Assembly: GCF_002288525.1 (NCBI RefSeq) | Contig: NZ_CP023067.1 | Coordinates: 372,001-436,000 of the forward strand | Direction of reading: 5' to 3' | Origin: Sinorhizobium sojae CCBAU 05684 | GTDB taxonomy: Bacteria > Pseudomonadota > Alphaproteobacteria > Rhizobiales > Rhizobiaceae | Length of the DNA: 64,000 nt | In this document: positions 1 to 8,083 of the stretch, piece by piece | Position numbering within the stretch: position 1 is the stretch's first letter | How the letters are laid out: each line of letters begins with the position of its first letter | Program-made: the position numbers and the translations under genes | The notes under the pieces: generated by a model | Told to the model about the DNA's origin: nothing | Databases searched by the model: none | What the model saw: only the letters and a program-made list of their open reading frames with translations

Positions 1-168
1 GGTGCCGGCGCGGCTTCTTTCCACCAGCTTTACGCCCAGATGCGCCTCCAACTCCATGATCTGTGCCGAGAGTGCCGGTTGACTGACATGGGCAAGCTCG
101 GCCGCCCGGCCGAAATGGCGCGCGGTCGCGAGGGCGTCGAAATAGCGCATCTGTCGAAGCGTCAACAT
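1..168 (-). CDS. LysR-family transcriptional regulator, N-terminal part (cut by window edge)
   Basis: Only the first 56 codons are in the window. They read as a LysR winged helix-turn-helix: MLTLRQMRYFDALA at the start, then a recognition-helix segment with SQPALSAQIMELE, then LGVKLVERS. This order is typical of LysR/OxyR-type regulators. The gene reads off the left edge, so the effector-binding domain is not visible and the target cannot be named. The start is the ATG whose complement ends at 168. The ribosome-binding site upstream is weak. The N-terminus resembles OxyR, but other LysR members look alike over this short stretch. Confidence 0.75.
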   Translation of the reverse strand, partial: MLTLRQMRYFDALATARHFGRAAELAHVSQPALSAQIMELEAHLGVKLVERSRAGT

Positions 169-343
169 GATCGGAAATATCTATCGAAATTGTTCGGGAA
201 TACAATCGGAGATTATCGCCTCCAAGGGCGAAGCAGCAGATGACGGAGGCGGGCCGGTAGGCGCAGGCCGGACCCGTCTCCCGAAATGGACAAGGCCACG
301 CCGGCGCGAGCGTGGCCTTGTCGCGCTTGGCACCCCTGATGCC

Positions 344-1294
344 TCACCAGCCCGGCAGCATGTGGCTCTGTCGGAGGCGCGGGTAGCGGGGATAGCCCTT
401 GATGTCGCCGTCGAGGTCGTCATTGACGGCGATCGGCGTGATGTTGTCGAGACAGGCCGTGATGTGGTTGGTGATGGCGTTCGAGAGCGACGGCGACAAG
501 CCGGGGCGCTTCATGATGCCGATCTGCACCGGTGCCAGCGCCGGAAAGCCGTCCGCCAGCGTAAGCACCTTCATGCCGGGCCGCAGCGCCGATTCCGGCA
601 GGACGGAAACCGCCATGCCGGCGAGCACCGCTGCGGCGACGACCGTCGACGACCAGCTCGTGAACAGGATCTGATATTCCCGGCCGGTCGCATCGAGCGC
701 CGCGCAGGCGGCCTGCCGCCACAGACAGTCGCGGCGTCCGACGGCGAGCGGTATCGGCGCGTTTTCAGGCAGCGGATGGTTGATCGAACTGACCCAGCAG
801 AGCGGCTCCGTCCTGACCACGTCGGACGCCCTGGCGCGCGGATTGTGAGTGACGAGCGCGATATCGAGGTCGCCCTTTGCCATCTTCTCCGCCAGATCGG
901 CCGAGGGTTCGCAGACAATATAGAGCTCGACGTTCGGGTGCGTCTTGGCAAAGCGTACGATGATCTCCGGCATGTAGCGGTCGGCATAGTCGTCGGGCGT
1001 GCCGATCCTGAGCGTGCCTTCAAGGCGATTGTCGTCGAAGGAGGCGATTGCCTCGTTGTTGAGGCGGATCATCCGCCGGGCAAAATTCAGCAGCCGGTCG
1101 CCCTCGACGGTCAGCCGGTTTCCGCGGCCGTCCTTCATGAACAATGGTTTGCCGATGCGCTCCTCGAGGCGGCGCATCTGCATGGAAACGGCGGACTGTG
1201 TCTTGAAGACGCGTTCGGCCGCTTTGGTGAAGCTGCCTGTATCTGCAATGGCGACGAAGGTGTGCAACTGATCGATATCGAGCGGTGCGGACAT
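344..1294 (-). CDS. LysR-family transcriptional regulator
   Basis: A 316-residue LysR regulator of normal family length. Residues about 5-64 form the DNA-binding domain (DIDQLHTFVAIADTGSFTKAA, with TQSAVSMQMRRLE as recognition helix). Residues about 90-300 form the periplasmic-binding-like effector domain. I start at MSAPLDIDQL because known LysR proteins begin a few residues before the helix. An ATG 15 codons upstream (1339) is also open. The gene is transcribed away from the DUF1127 gene at 1499. An EcfG/RpoE2-like promoter lies about 110 bases upstream on the same strand. The effector and regulon are unknown. Confidence 0.85.
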   Translation of the reverse strand: MSAPLDIDQLHTFVAIADTGSFTKAAERVFKTQSAVSMQMRRLEERIGKPLFMKDGRGNRLTVEGDRLLNFARRMIRLNNEAIASFDDNRLEGTLRIGTPDDYADRYMPEIIVRFAKTHPNVELYIVCEPSADLAEKMAKGDLDIALVTHNPRARASDVVRTEPLCWVSSINHPLPENAPIPLAVGRRDCLWRQAACAALDATGREYQILFTSWSSTVVAAAVLAGMAVSVLPESALRPGMKVLTLADGFPALAPVQIGIMKRPGLSPSLSNAITNHITACLDNITPIAVNDDLDGDIKGYPRYPRLRQSHMLPGW

Positions 1295-1404
1295 GGCCGA
1301 GTATCCATAAGAGTGTTTGATGAATATCATTAAAAACATTCGTTGGACTGATCAATAAGGATTTGCGATTCATAGGCTGCAAATCACGTCGATCCCTCTG
1401 GCGA

Positions 1405-1429
1405 AACGATCGCCGAAACCAACTGTTCC
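1405..1429 (-). promoter_or_regulatory. EcfG/RpoE2-type promoter candidate
   Basis: On the minus strand the sequence reads GGAAC, 16 bases, CGTT. This matches the alphaproteobacterial general-stress sigma factor consensus (GGAAC-N16/17-CGTT). It points toward the LysR gene at 1294 and would give a leader of about 100 bases. The match to both elements and the spacer is exact. One such match could still arise by chance in this much intergenic sequence. Confidence 0.4.
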
Positions 1430-1498
1430 CGCCTGCCCCGCGTATGACCTCCCACGCGGGGGATAGGCATCTGCGTGCCTGAGAAAAGGAGCACCGCC

Positions 1499-1789
1499 AT
1501 GCGCACGACCGAACATGCCCTCGACCTCGTTGCCGGCAAGCCGACGCTTGTGTCCCGCGCCGCAGGCATCGTCGGTGTGCTGACGGCTGTCTGGCGCCAG
1601 CACCGAAGCCGCCGTCAGATCGCGCGTCTGCACGACCTCGATGATCGGCAACTGCTCGACATGGGGCTGAAACGGCAAGACCTGAACGAAGCTTTGACCT
1701 CCGCCTTTTTCGAAGATCCGTCTAGCTATCTCACGCGTGCGTCGCGAAACCGAGCGAACCTCTTTTACCGTGGCATGCGTCACGACTGA
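1499..1789 (+). CDS. DUF1127 domain protein
   Basis: A 96-residue basic protein. Residues about 45-80 (RRQIARLHDLDDRQLLDMGL followed by KRQDL) match the DUF1127/YjiS-like motif of small rhizobial proteins with conserved Leu, Asp and Gly. The start is the ATG at 1499, with an AAAAGGA ribosome-binding site about nine bases upstream. Eight extra upstream codons are open but lack such a site. Some short DUF1127 proteins in alphaproteobacteria affect RNA turnover and phosphate or carbon metabolism. This longer form has an N-terminal extension of unknown role. It is followed at once by strong hairpins. Confidence 0.8.
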   Translation: MRTTEHALDLVAGKPTLVSRAAGIVGVLTAVWRQHRSRRQIARLHDLDDRQLLDMGLKRQDLNEALTSAFFEDPSSYLTRASRNRANLFYRGMRHD

Positions 1790-1797
1790 GAGTCCCC

Positions 1798-1823
1798 ATG
1801 GCGCATCCCGCCGGATGCGCCAT
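1798..1823 (+). terminator. Perfect hairpin after the DUF1127 gene
   Basis: ATGGCGCATCC, a four-base loop CGCC, then GGATGCGCCAT: an 11-base-pair perfect stem starting nine bases after the DUF1127 stop codon. Only a short T stretch follows, so it may block exonucleases or end transcription inefficiently rather than act as a classic terminator. Confidence 0.5.
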
Positions 1824-1875
1824 TTGCGGCATGATCCTGCGCAAGGTGCCGCCATTGCGCGGATCATGCCGCAAA
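1823..1875. repeat. Long inverted repeat (about 21 bp arms, 10-base loop)
   Basis: Left arm 1823-1844 and right arm 1855-1875 are reverse complements except for one bulged T at 1838. The arms begin TTTGCGGCATGATCC. The element directly abuts the preceding hairpin, giving two consecutive stems. No open frame covers it. It may be a stable 3' end of the DUF1127 transcript, an RNase III substrate, or a small palindromic repeat. Confidence 0.7.
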
Positions 1876-1976
1876 GTTCAAGTTACGGTGAAGAACCTAA
1901 CTCTTCCCCGCAGGGTATGAGCCAATAGACCCTGCTGCTTGCCCGGTACATGCCAAGACGTGTACCGGGCTTTTTT
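1876..1976 (+). ncRNA. Candidate small RNA ending in a strong terminator
   Basis: The stretch ends in a textbook intrinsic terminator: GCCCGGTACA (1941-1950), a ten-base loop, TGTACCGGGC (1961-1970), then six T. It lies 150 bases after the DUF1127 stop and beyond two earlier hairpins, so it may serve its own transcript. About 65 bases of unassigned, ORF-free sequence precede it. The terminator is seen directly. The existence of a separate RNA, and its 5' end, are inference. Confidence 0.35.
1941..1976 (+). terminator. Strong rho-independent terminator
   Basis: A 10-base-pair GC-rich perfect stem (GCCCGGTACA with TGTACCGGGC) is followed directly by TTTTTT. It reads on the plus strand, downstream of the DUF1127 gene or of a small RNA. 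It is the clearest intrinsic terminator in the window. Confidence 0.9.
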
Positions 1977-2046
1977 ATGCGCTCGCCGAACACTGTCAGT
2001 ATGAATCGAACCGAGAGGGCGAGACTGCTGCATCCCGCTGCCACGG

Positions 2047-2072
2047 CCTTCTCCCCGCAGGCGGGAAGAAGG
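2047..2072. repeat. RIME-like palindrome fragment
   Basis: The palindrome runs CCTTCTCCCCGC, then AGGCGGGAAGAAGG. It matches one half of the larger elements at 15004-15156 and 23393-23537, and so is probably a truncated copy of the same rhizobial intergenic mosaic element. Confidence 0.6.
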
Positions 2073-2130
2073 GACTCGCGGCAAGCCCCGTCCGAAGATC
2101 CCTCGTCCCGTGGGCGGCGAGGGCCGGCGC

Positions 2131-2215
2131 ACCGCGCCGAAAATCGGATTCGGAGAGCACGACGCGTAGTTTCAACGAGTTGCAGCGTCGTTTGTCCGTC
2201 CAAAAAGGACGCATG
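2131..2215 (-). repeat. Dispersed palindromic repeat, degenerate copy
   Basis: On the minus strand this reads GACGCTGCAACTCGTTGAAA, followed later by CTCTCCGAATCCGATTTTCGG. It is the tail of the repeat family seen at 4789, 7264, 10455 and 46318 (consensus near GCTGTAACTCTTTGAAT...CGATTTTCGG). The outer palindrome arm is decayed here. It borders the RIME-like fragment, so the 1790-2249 gap is a cluster of repeats and hairpins with no gene. Confidence 0.55.
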
Positions 2216-2249
2216 TGTAGGGGTGAAGGGCGATCACCACCAATCCAGT

Positions 2250-3095
2250 CTAGGAATCCTTACGGTCGTCGGACGCGCTCTCATAGCTCTCGAACAGTGC
2301 GTCGATGTTCTTCTGGTATTCCTTCTGCATCTCAAGTCCGGTATCGAACATGCTGTTCATCATTTTCGAGAACTGCGTGAAGGCGGCATTCTTCTCCGGC
2401 TCGGGCGTCTCCGGCTCGGGCGCCTTCTCCGGCGTTGCGCCGCCAGTGCGCATCATGTCCTGAAAGGCCTTGACGAACGGATTGTCGGCGAAAAGGTCCG
2501 AGGCATTCGGCTCCTCCTTCGCCTTGGCCATCCCGAAAAATCCCTGCATGGCCTGGGTGAAGGGATTGTCGAACGGGTTCGGCGTCGGTTCCGGTTTCTT
2601 GGCGAACCCCGTCGCTTCCATCCACTGCCGCATCAGCGTCATCATCGGATTGTTCGCAAACGCCTCGTTGGCCTGGCCCATGGTTTCCTTGAAGAGGCCG
2701 CCCATGAGCGTGGTCGCCATTACCGGCAGCATCTGCTTGTAGATCTCCTGACCGATCCCGGTCATTTGCGCAGCTTGCGCGGCGATCGCGCGCGACATCT
2801 CCTTCGAGCCGAAGAGCTGGCCGAGGACATCGTTGCCGTCCGCCACGCCCTCGGGCGTGAAGGCCTGTCTCATGTCCTCGAAATACTTGGCGTAATTGCC
2901 GGTGGAGATCGCCGTCATCAGCGACCCTAGATCGTATGGATTGGTGGTGTTGCGTTTGAGGCCGGTGGAGAAGGCGGGCATGAGCGCCGCCGTCGCCTTC
3001 GCCATTTGCTCCTGCGCAAGACCGAACTGTTTGGCCATCAGCTCGATGGCGTGGCCGTTCTGCGCCTGCACGAACATGTCAAAAAGCGGTGCCAT
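2250..3095 (-). CDS. DUF937 domain protein
   Basis: A 281-residue protein. Residues about 1-150 match DUF937, with repeated helical motifs (MAKQFGLAQEQMAKATAALM; MTGIGQEIYKQMLPVMATTL). The second half is Pro- and Glu-rich, then a Phe/Met-rich C-terminus (FTQFSKMMNSMFDTG). No signal peptide or transmembrane helix is evident. The function of DUF937 is unknown. Related short proteins (YidB) are cytoplasmic. It is a single gene, convergent with the DUF1127 unit across the repeat gap and co-oriented with gshA upstream, 92 bases away. It starts at an ATG right after an in-frame gap, with no competing upstream start. Confidence 0.8.
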   Translation of the reverse strand: MAPLFDMFVQAQNGHAIELMAKQFGLAQEQMAKATAALMPAFSTGLKRNTTNPYDLGSLMTAISTGNYAKYFEDMRQAFTPEGVADGNDVLGQLFGSKEMSRAIAAQAAQMTGIGQEIYKQMLPVMATTLMGGLFKETMGQANEAFANNPMMTLMRQWMEATGFAKKPEPTPNPFDNPFTQAMQGFFGMAKAKEEPNASDLFADNPFVKAFQDMMRTGGATPEKAPEPETPEPEKNAAFTQFSKMMNSMFDTGLEMQKEYQKNIDALFESYESASDDRKDS

Positions 3096-3187
3096 CCCAT
3101 TTCCTTCCCGGCCGAACGACGCATGTCATTGCACTATAACGGGAATCGATAGTCTGGAAACCGCTTTTATGCGAGCGGAGCGTGCCG

Positions 3188-4561
3188 CTAATACTGGTAT
3201 TCCGCGAAGATCGGCTCGACCGACTGGTTCCAGCGCCCCTGATAGAGCGCCAGCAGGTCTTCCGCGAGCGTCGACTTCTTGGCAAGGACCTCTTCGAGCG
3301 GTGCCAGGAATTGGCTCTCATCGACGCCGTCGCTGTTCAGGCGGTTACGCCGCTTCAGCCCGGAGCGCGAAATCGCCAGCACTTCGCGCGCGATCTCGAA
3401 CAGCGAAGCCGTGCGGAGCTTCGCCTGCAGCGCTTGGGCCGGAACCGCGTCGCGAAGCGCCTGAACGTCTTCGAAGCTCCAGTCGCGTGTCAGTGTCTCG
3501 GCTGCTGCCAGCGCCTCGTCGTCATAGAGGAGTCCAACCCAGAAGGCCGGCAACGCGCAGATTTTCCGCCACGGACCGCCGTCGGCGCCGCGCATTTCGA
3601 GGAACCGCTTGAGCCTCACGTCGGGAAAGAGGGTCGAAAGGTGATTGGTCCAATCGCCCATGTTCGGCTGCCATTCGGCGATCTCGCCCTTCAAGGCGCC
3701 GTTCATGAACTGCCGAAAGGTGACGTGGGTACAGTCGTGGTAGTGGCCGTTTCGCACGACGAAATACATCGGCACGTCGAGCGCCCATTCGACGTAGTCG
3801 GCAAAGCCGAAGTCCGGCTTGAAGGCGGCCGGCAGGAGCCCGGCGCGTTTGTTGTCGGTGTCGCGCCAGATGTCGCCCCGCCAGGACAACAGCCCGTTCG
3901 GCTTGCCCTCGGTAAAGGGCGAACTGGCGAAGAAGGCGGTCGCGAGCGGTTGCAGCTTCATGGAGACCTGCATCTTCCGCCGCATGTCCTCTTCGGACGA
4001 GAAGTCGAGATTCACCTGGATGGTACAGGTGCGGTACATCATGTCGAGGCCCTTCGTGCCGACCTTCGGCATGTAGCGTGTCATGATCGCGTAACGCGAT
4101 TTCGGCATGCGCGGCGTCTCTGCAAAGGTCCATTTGGGGCTGCCGCCGACGCCGAGGAAGCCGATGCCGAGCGGTTCGGCGATTTCGCGCAGCACCGCCA
4201 GGTGCTGGTTCGATTCCTTGCACGTCTGATGAAGATTCTCGAGCGGTGCGCCGGAAAGCTCGAACTGCCCGCCGGGCTCCAGCGAAATCGCACCATTGCC
4301 ATGGATATCGACAAGGCCGATGATATTGCCCTCGTCGATGATCGCTTCCCAACCGTTCCGTGCGGCCATGCCGTTCAACAGCGCCCGGATGCTGGCTTCG
4401 CCGGAATAGGGAACGGGGCTGTTGTCCGCCTTGAAGAAGGCGAACTTCTCGTGCTCCGTGCCTATCCGAAACTTCTCCTTCGGCTTCGCTCCCGACGCCA
4501 AATAGGCGGTTAGGTCGGCGACGGAGGTGACCGGCGTCTGATCGGTGGTATCTCGGGCCAT
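3188..4561 (-). CDS. gshA: Glutamate-cysteine ligase (EC 6.3.2.2)
   Basis: 457 residues, the usual length of the plant/alphaproteobacterial type of glutamate-cysteine ligase. It makes gamma-glutamylcysteine, the first step of cytosolic glutathione synthesis. Family signatures include FRIGTEHEKFAFF near residue 32, the substrate loop IHGNGAISLEPGGQFELSG near 85-103, and MPKVGTKGLDMMYRTCTIQ with the nucleotide/metal site. It differs from the E. coli-type GshA. The gshB partner is not in the window. It is oriented with rsmE upstream, but 329 bases of repeat sequence separate them, so it probably has its own promoter. Glutathione supply matters for stress and symbiosis in rhizobia. Confidence 0.95.
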   Translation of the reverse strand: MARDTTDQTPVTSVADLTAYLASGAKPKEKFRIGTEHEKFAFFKADNSPVPYSGEASIRALLNGMAARNGWEAIIDEGNIIGLVDIHGNGAISLEPGGQFELSGAPLENLHQTCKESNQHLAVLREIAEPLGIGFLGVGGSPKWTFAETPRMPKSRYAIMTRYMPKVGTKGLDMMYRTCTIQVNLDFSSEEDMRRKMQVSMKLQPLATAFFASSPFTEGKPNGLLSWRGDIWRDTDNKRAGLLPAAFKPDFGFADYVEWALDVPMYFVVRNGHYHDCTHVTFRQFMNGALKGEIAEWQPNMGDWTNHLSTLFPDVRLKRFLEMRGADGGPWRKICALPAFWVGLLYDDEALAAAETLTRDWSFEDVQALRDAVPAQALQAKLRTASLFEIAREVLAISRSGLKRRNRLNSDGVDESQFLAPLEEVLAKKSTLAEDLLALYQGRWNQSVEPIFAEYQY

Positions 4562-4890
4562 ATTCGTCTACTTCGTTTGAGCGTCACCTGCCGGCTGGCA
4601 GAACGGAATGGAGGGTGCTTGAACCGTATTCAAGTGCGGTGCAAGTCAAATTCTTTCAAGATAGCCTCAAAAAAACTCCGCGCAGTTTTGCGCGCCTGGA
4701 GCGCTTCGCGATCGGAACTGTTCGCGCGAGGCGTTGAGGCTCTTTTTTGTGTACCGCGCCGACGCAGAATCGCCTCACGGGCTGCGACTTACAGCGTCTT
4801 TTATGCGTCCTAAGGCGCTGAAAGGGCGCTGTAACTCTTTAGATCTACCCATCACGATTTTCGAAAGTCGGATCCGGCTTTCACGACACG
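4562..4890. other. Gene-free gap with repeat
   Basis: A 329-base gap between gshA and rsmE. Short open frames here look like chance. The 4789-4885 part is a dispersed palindromic repeat. The 4640-4780 part is AT-richer, contains CTCAAAAAAACTCCGCGCAG, and may hold the gshA promoter on the minus strand, but no clear -35/-10 pair could be fixed. Confidence 0.5.
4789..4885 (+). repeat. Dispersed palindromic repeat copy
   Basis: The outer arms are TTACAGCG (4789-4796) and CGCTGTAA (4827-4834). They are followed by the family tail CTCTTTAGATC and CGATTTTCGAAAGTCGGAT. It has the same architecture as the copies at 7264 and 46318. Confidence 0.65.
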
Positions 4891-5628
4891 CTAGCGCCAG
4901 TCCCCGATCGTGGCCTGGATCACGGCCATTGCGGCGACCGCCGCCGTGTCCGCGCGCAGGATTCGCGGCCCGAGCGGTATCGGTGTCACGAAATCCAGGC
5001 TGCGCAGGAGCGTCCGCTCGGCCTCGGAGAAACCACCTTCCGGACCGATCAGAAGCGCGAGCTGCCGCTCGGGGATGGCGCTGAGGATCGGCAGTGGGTT
5101 CTGGCTTTCACTGCCCTCGTCGCAGAAGATAATGCGCCGGTCGCGCGGCCAGCTCTCGAGCAGGTCTTCGAGCTTTTGCGGCGACTCCACGGAGGGGATG
5201 CCGAGCACGCCGCACTGTTCGGCCGCCTCGATGACATTGGCGCGCACGCGGTCGAGATTGCCGATTTTGCCCTGCACATGCTGGGTCATGACCGGCTGAA
5301 GCACGCCCGCGCCCATCTCAACCGCCTTCTGGACGAGATAGTCGAGCCGGCCGACCTTGAGCGGCGCGAACAGATAGACGAGATCGGCGGCCGCCGGCTG
5401 CGGACGCGTTTGCTCGACCGCTGTCAGGACCGCCCGCTTGCGTGAGGGCGTGGAAAGCTCGGCCCGCCATTCGCCATCGTGGCCGTTGAAGACCAGAACC
5501 GGTGTGCCCTCGCCGAGGCGCAGCACGTTGACGAGATAGTTGAACTGCTCATTCGTCGCTGCGTGCCTGGCGCCGGCGTGGAGCCGGGTTTCTATGAATA
5601 ATCGCTGCAGACGGAAATTGGCACGCAT
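4891..5628 (-). CDS. rsmE: 16S rRNA (uracil-1498-N3)-methyltransferase RsmE
   Basis: 245 residues, normal for RsmE, which methylates U1498 of 16S rRNA with S-adenosylmethionine. It has an N-terminal PUA-like domain (about 1-75) and a C-terminal SPOUT fold. The knotted cofactor site is visible as [12 protein letters not shown] (near 195) and [12 protein letters not shown] (near 218). I start at [10 protein letters not shown] because AAGGA lies about nine bases upstream on the minus strand and family members begin there. Ninety further upstream codons are open only as a shadow of the neighbour. It lies 44 bases beyond the permease gene on the same strand. Confidence 0.93.
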   Translation of the reverse strand: MRANFRLQRLFIETRLHAGARHAATNEQFNYLVNVLRLGEGTPVLVFNGHDGEWRAELSTPSRKRAVLTAVEQTRPQPAAADLVYLFAPLKVGRLDYLVQKAVEMGAGVLQPVMTQHVQGKIGNLDRVRANVIEAAEQCGVLGIPSVESPQKLEDLLESWPRDRRIIFCDEGSESQNPLPILSAIPERQLALLIGPEGGFSEAERTLLRSLDFVTPIPLGPRILRADTAAVAAMAVIQATIGDWR

Positions 5629-5672
5629 TTCAGTTCCTTTGCTTTGCCGCAGGTCCGAGCCCTGGTTCGCTT

Positions 5673-7178
5673 TCAGAGAAACAGGCTGGAAAGCACGAGA
5701 TAGACGAGAGCCGAAAGCAGCGCGGATGCGGGCACAGTGATCACCCAGGCTGCAATGATCGTCAGGAAATAGGAGCGGCGCACCAACCGCCGGCGGCGTA
5801 TCTCCGCGAAATTCGTTTCGGCCGCTTCCATGAAGTCGGAATGGCCGCTCTCTCGCCGGACATGGTCCAGCCGTCGCTTCGAGTGGCGCGTGTACCATTC
5901 GCGGAAAAAGCCGACACCGAACACGGCGCCGACTGCCGTATGGGTGGAACTGATCGGCAGGCCGAGTGCCGAAGCAAGCAGTACCGTGACCGCCGTGGCA
6001 AGCGCTACGCAGAAGGCACGCATGGGATTGAGGCGGGTGATTTCCCGGCCGACGACGCGGATCAGCCGCGGGCCGTAGAGCAGCAACCCGAGCGAAATGC
6101 CGAGCGCGCCGATCAGCAGAACCCAGTAGGGCGCCTCCGACTTTTGTGTTGAGATCGTGCCGCCAAGCGCCGTGACGATCGCCGAGAAGGGGCCGATGGC
6201 ATTCGAAACGTCATTTGCCCCGTGGGCGAAGGAAAGCAGCGCCGCGGCCACGATCAAGGGAAGGCGGAACAGCTTGCGAAGGGACTGATTTCGATTCTCG
6301 AGTCCTTCCGACTGCCGGCGGATCCACGGCTTGCTTAGAACGTAGCAGGCGCCACCGACGAGAGCACCGGCGAGCAGGCCCGTCGGAACCGAAATGATGG
6401 CGACCCGGACGAGTGCGAAGACCAGCACATAGGCGGTGAAGGCGCCCGCCGTGATCCCGAGGACGACAGGCATCCAGCGCCGCGCGGCGGCGATCTTGTC
6501 GCTGCGGTAGATGACGAATTCCTTCAGAAAGGCGAGGAAGGAGGCGGCAAGGATGCCGCCGAGCAGCGGCGAGATCGACCAGCTTGCCGTGATCCCCGCG
6601 ATCGTCCACCACTTGACGACCGCCGGGCCTGCAGCCACGAGGCTGGCGCCGACGATCCCTCCGACGACGGAGTGGGTGGTCGAGACAGGTGCACGGGCAT
6701 AGGTGGCGATATTGATCCAGACCGCCGAAGAGATTAGCGTCGCCATCATCACCCAGACGAGCGCCTCGGGACTGTCCAGCCTCGTGCCGTCCACGACGCC
6801 CGCCCCGATGGTCAGCGCAACCTTACGCCCGGCGATCAAAGCCCCGGCGATCTCGAAGACGGCGGCGATCGCCAGGGCCGTGGCCATTGTCATGGCCTTC
6901 GCTCCGACGGCAGCGCCGACGTTGTTCGTCACGTCGTTGGCGCCGATGTTCATCGCCATGTAGCCGGCGAAGGCGGCCGCTGCGACGACGATGGCGATGC
7001 CCGAGGCGCCGGTGAAGTAGCTTGCCGCGATCGTCATGCTGACGATGAGGAACAGGGCTGCGAGGCCGGGGACTGCCAGACCACGCATGACGTGATGAGT
7101 CGCCTCCTCTGCAAGGTTGACCTTGTCGAGATCCTTGTCGAGTGTCAGCTTTTCCAGGTTCGGGCGCGGCTTGGCCAC
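5673..7178 (-). CDS. pit: Inorganic phosphate transporter, PiT family
   Basis: About 501 residues with at least ten hydrophobic segments. Both PiT signature repeats are present: [17 protein letters not shown] near residue 72 and [15 protein letters not shown] near 325. The pair of [13 protein letters not shown] and [15 protein letters not shown] confirms the family. It would import phosphate at low affinity, driven by protons or a cation, at the inner membrane. I prefer the GTG at 7178 ([11 protein letters not shown]) because GGGGAA sits about nine bases upstream. An ATG at 7229 is also in frame. No PhoU-like Pit accessory gene is adjacent, unlike the orfA-pit arrangement. Confidence 0.88.
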   Translation of the reverse strand: MAKPRPNLEKLTLDKDLDKVNLAEEATHHVMRGLAVPGLAALFLIVSMTIAASYFTGASGIAIVVAAAAFAGYMAMNIGANDVTNNVGAAVGAKAMTMATALAIAAVFEIAGALIAGRKVALTIGAGVVDGTRLDSPEALVWVMMATLISSAVWINIATYARAPVSTTHSVVGGIVGASLVAAGPAVVKWWTIAGITASWSISPLLGGILAASFLAFLKEFVIYRSDKIAAARRWMPVVLGITAGAFTAYVLVFALVRVAIISVPTGLLAGALVGGACYVLSKPWIRRQSEGLENRNQSLRKLFRLPLIVAAALLSFAHGANDVSNAIGPFSAIVTALGGTISTQKSEAPYWVLLIGALGISLGLLLYGPRLIRVVGREITRLNPMRAFCVALATAVTVLLASALGLPISSTHTAVGAVFGVGFFREWYTRHSKRRLDHVRRESGHSDFMEAAETNFAEIRRRRLVRRSYFLTIIAAWVITVPASALLSALVYLVLSSLFL

Positions 7179-7263
7179 GGATCGGTTCCCCCTATTCGTG
7201 ATCGCCAGTAGCGGTAGGAGCCGGCGCATTCAAGCAGAATTGGAGCGGTGATGGGGCGTGGGC

Positions 7264-7362
7264 GCTACAGCGCCGCGCTTCTTGGTAAAACGCGCAAAGG
7301 CCGCTGTAGCATTTTGAATTGCCGCATGCTGTGTCCGTTTATCGAGGTCGATTCAAGGAGAC
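7264..7362 (+). repeat. Dispersed palindromic repeat copy
   Basis: Outer arms GCTACAGCG (7264-7272) and CGCTGTAGC (7302-7310), with an inner CGCG...CGCGCAAAGG. They are followed by the tail ATTTTGAATTGCCGCATGC and ATCGAGGTCGATTCAAGG. It fills the gap between the permease and Nudix genes and is the most complete copy in the window. Confidence 0.75.
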
Positions 7363-7382
7363 ATGCAACAAGAGCGCAATCG

Positions 7383-7922
7383 TCAGCCGTTGGCGGCTCT
7401 TGGCGACTGCGCCCCGCGGGCGCTCATGCGTTTGCCGAAGTCGAGAATAAGCTCTTTCAAGGACGGCTCGGCCACGCGCTTTGCCGCCTCTTGGCAGTTA
7501 ACCCATTCGAGCCGCCGCGCGCCCTTTTCGGGGAAGTTCTTGCAGAAGTCCTCGACTTCGAGCGCATGAACCTGGACCCTGCACGAAATCTGTAGACCAT
7601 GGTCCATGCGTTTCTGATAGGTATAGAAACCGAGGGAGGTCTTCTGGATCTTGCCCTTCACGCCGGCTTCCTCGTAGGCTTCGCGTTCCGCCACTTCGTG
7701 GGCGCGCTTGCCTTGCATGGGCCATCCCTTCGGAATGACCCAGCGGCCGGTGTCGCGGCTGGTGATGAGTAGAATTTCCGGCTCCCCCGTCTTCTTGAGC
7801 ATACGATAGCACAGCGCGGCATATTGCATGCGCGCCGGGCGACGCAGCATCAGGTGCAGATCAGAGGCTAGCCGGTGCAGCAAGCTCAAGAGCGTCGTCA
7901 CTCCTACGCGAATCAGCGGCAT
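7383..7922 (-). CDS. Nudix hydrolase
   Basis: A 179-residue protein with a complete Nudix box (GWPMQGKRAHEVAEREAYEE then AGV), fitting GX5EX7REUXEEXGU at about residues 66-88. This places a Mg-dependent pyrophosphatase acting on a nucleoside diphosphate linked to another group. The substrate is unknown; the size and RDTGRWVIPKG lead-in resemble diphosphoinositol-polyphosphate/NUDT3-like members. The start is uncertain. The ATG at 7922 gives about 30 extra residues before MQYAALCYR, where many homologues begin. It stands alone, flanked by a repeat downstream. Confidence 0.88.
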   Translation of the reverse strand: MPLIRVGVTTLLSLLHRLASDLHLMLRRPARMQYAALCYRMLKKTGEPEILLITSRDTGRWVIPKGWPMQGKRAHEVAEREAYEEAGVKGKIQKTSLGFYTYQKRMDHGLQISCRVQVHALEVEDFCKNFPEKGARRLEWVNCQEAAKRVAEPSLKELILDFGKRMSARGAQSPRAANG

Positions 7923-8083
7923 TAGTCGTTTCGAAAATATGTCTTGTCCGCCTTGCCTGTAAATGGTTCGGCCGAAGATAACCGCCGAGATGCGTACAAG
8001 TTCCAGAATAGTATTTCAGTTTTCATTACAACTCATACGTGTTCTTTTTCGTTCATAGATCGACGTTGCAGACGGCCGGGCAC

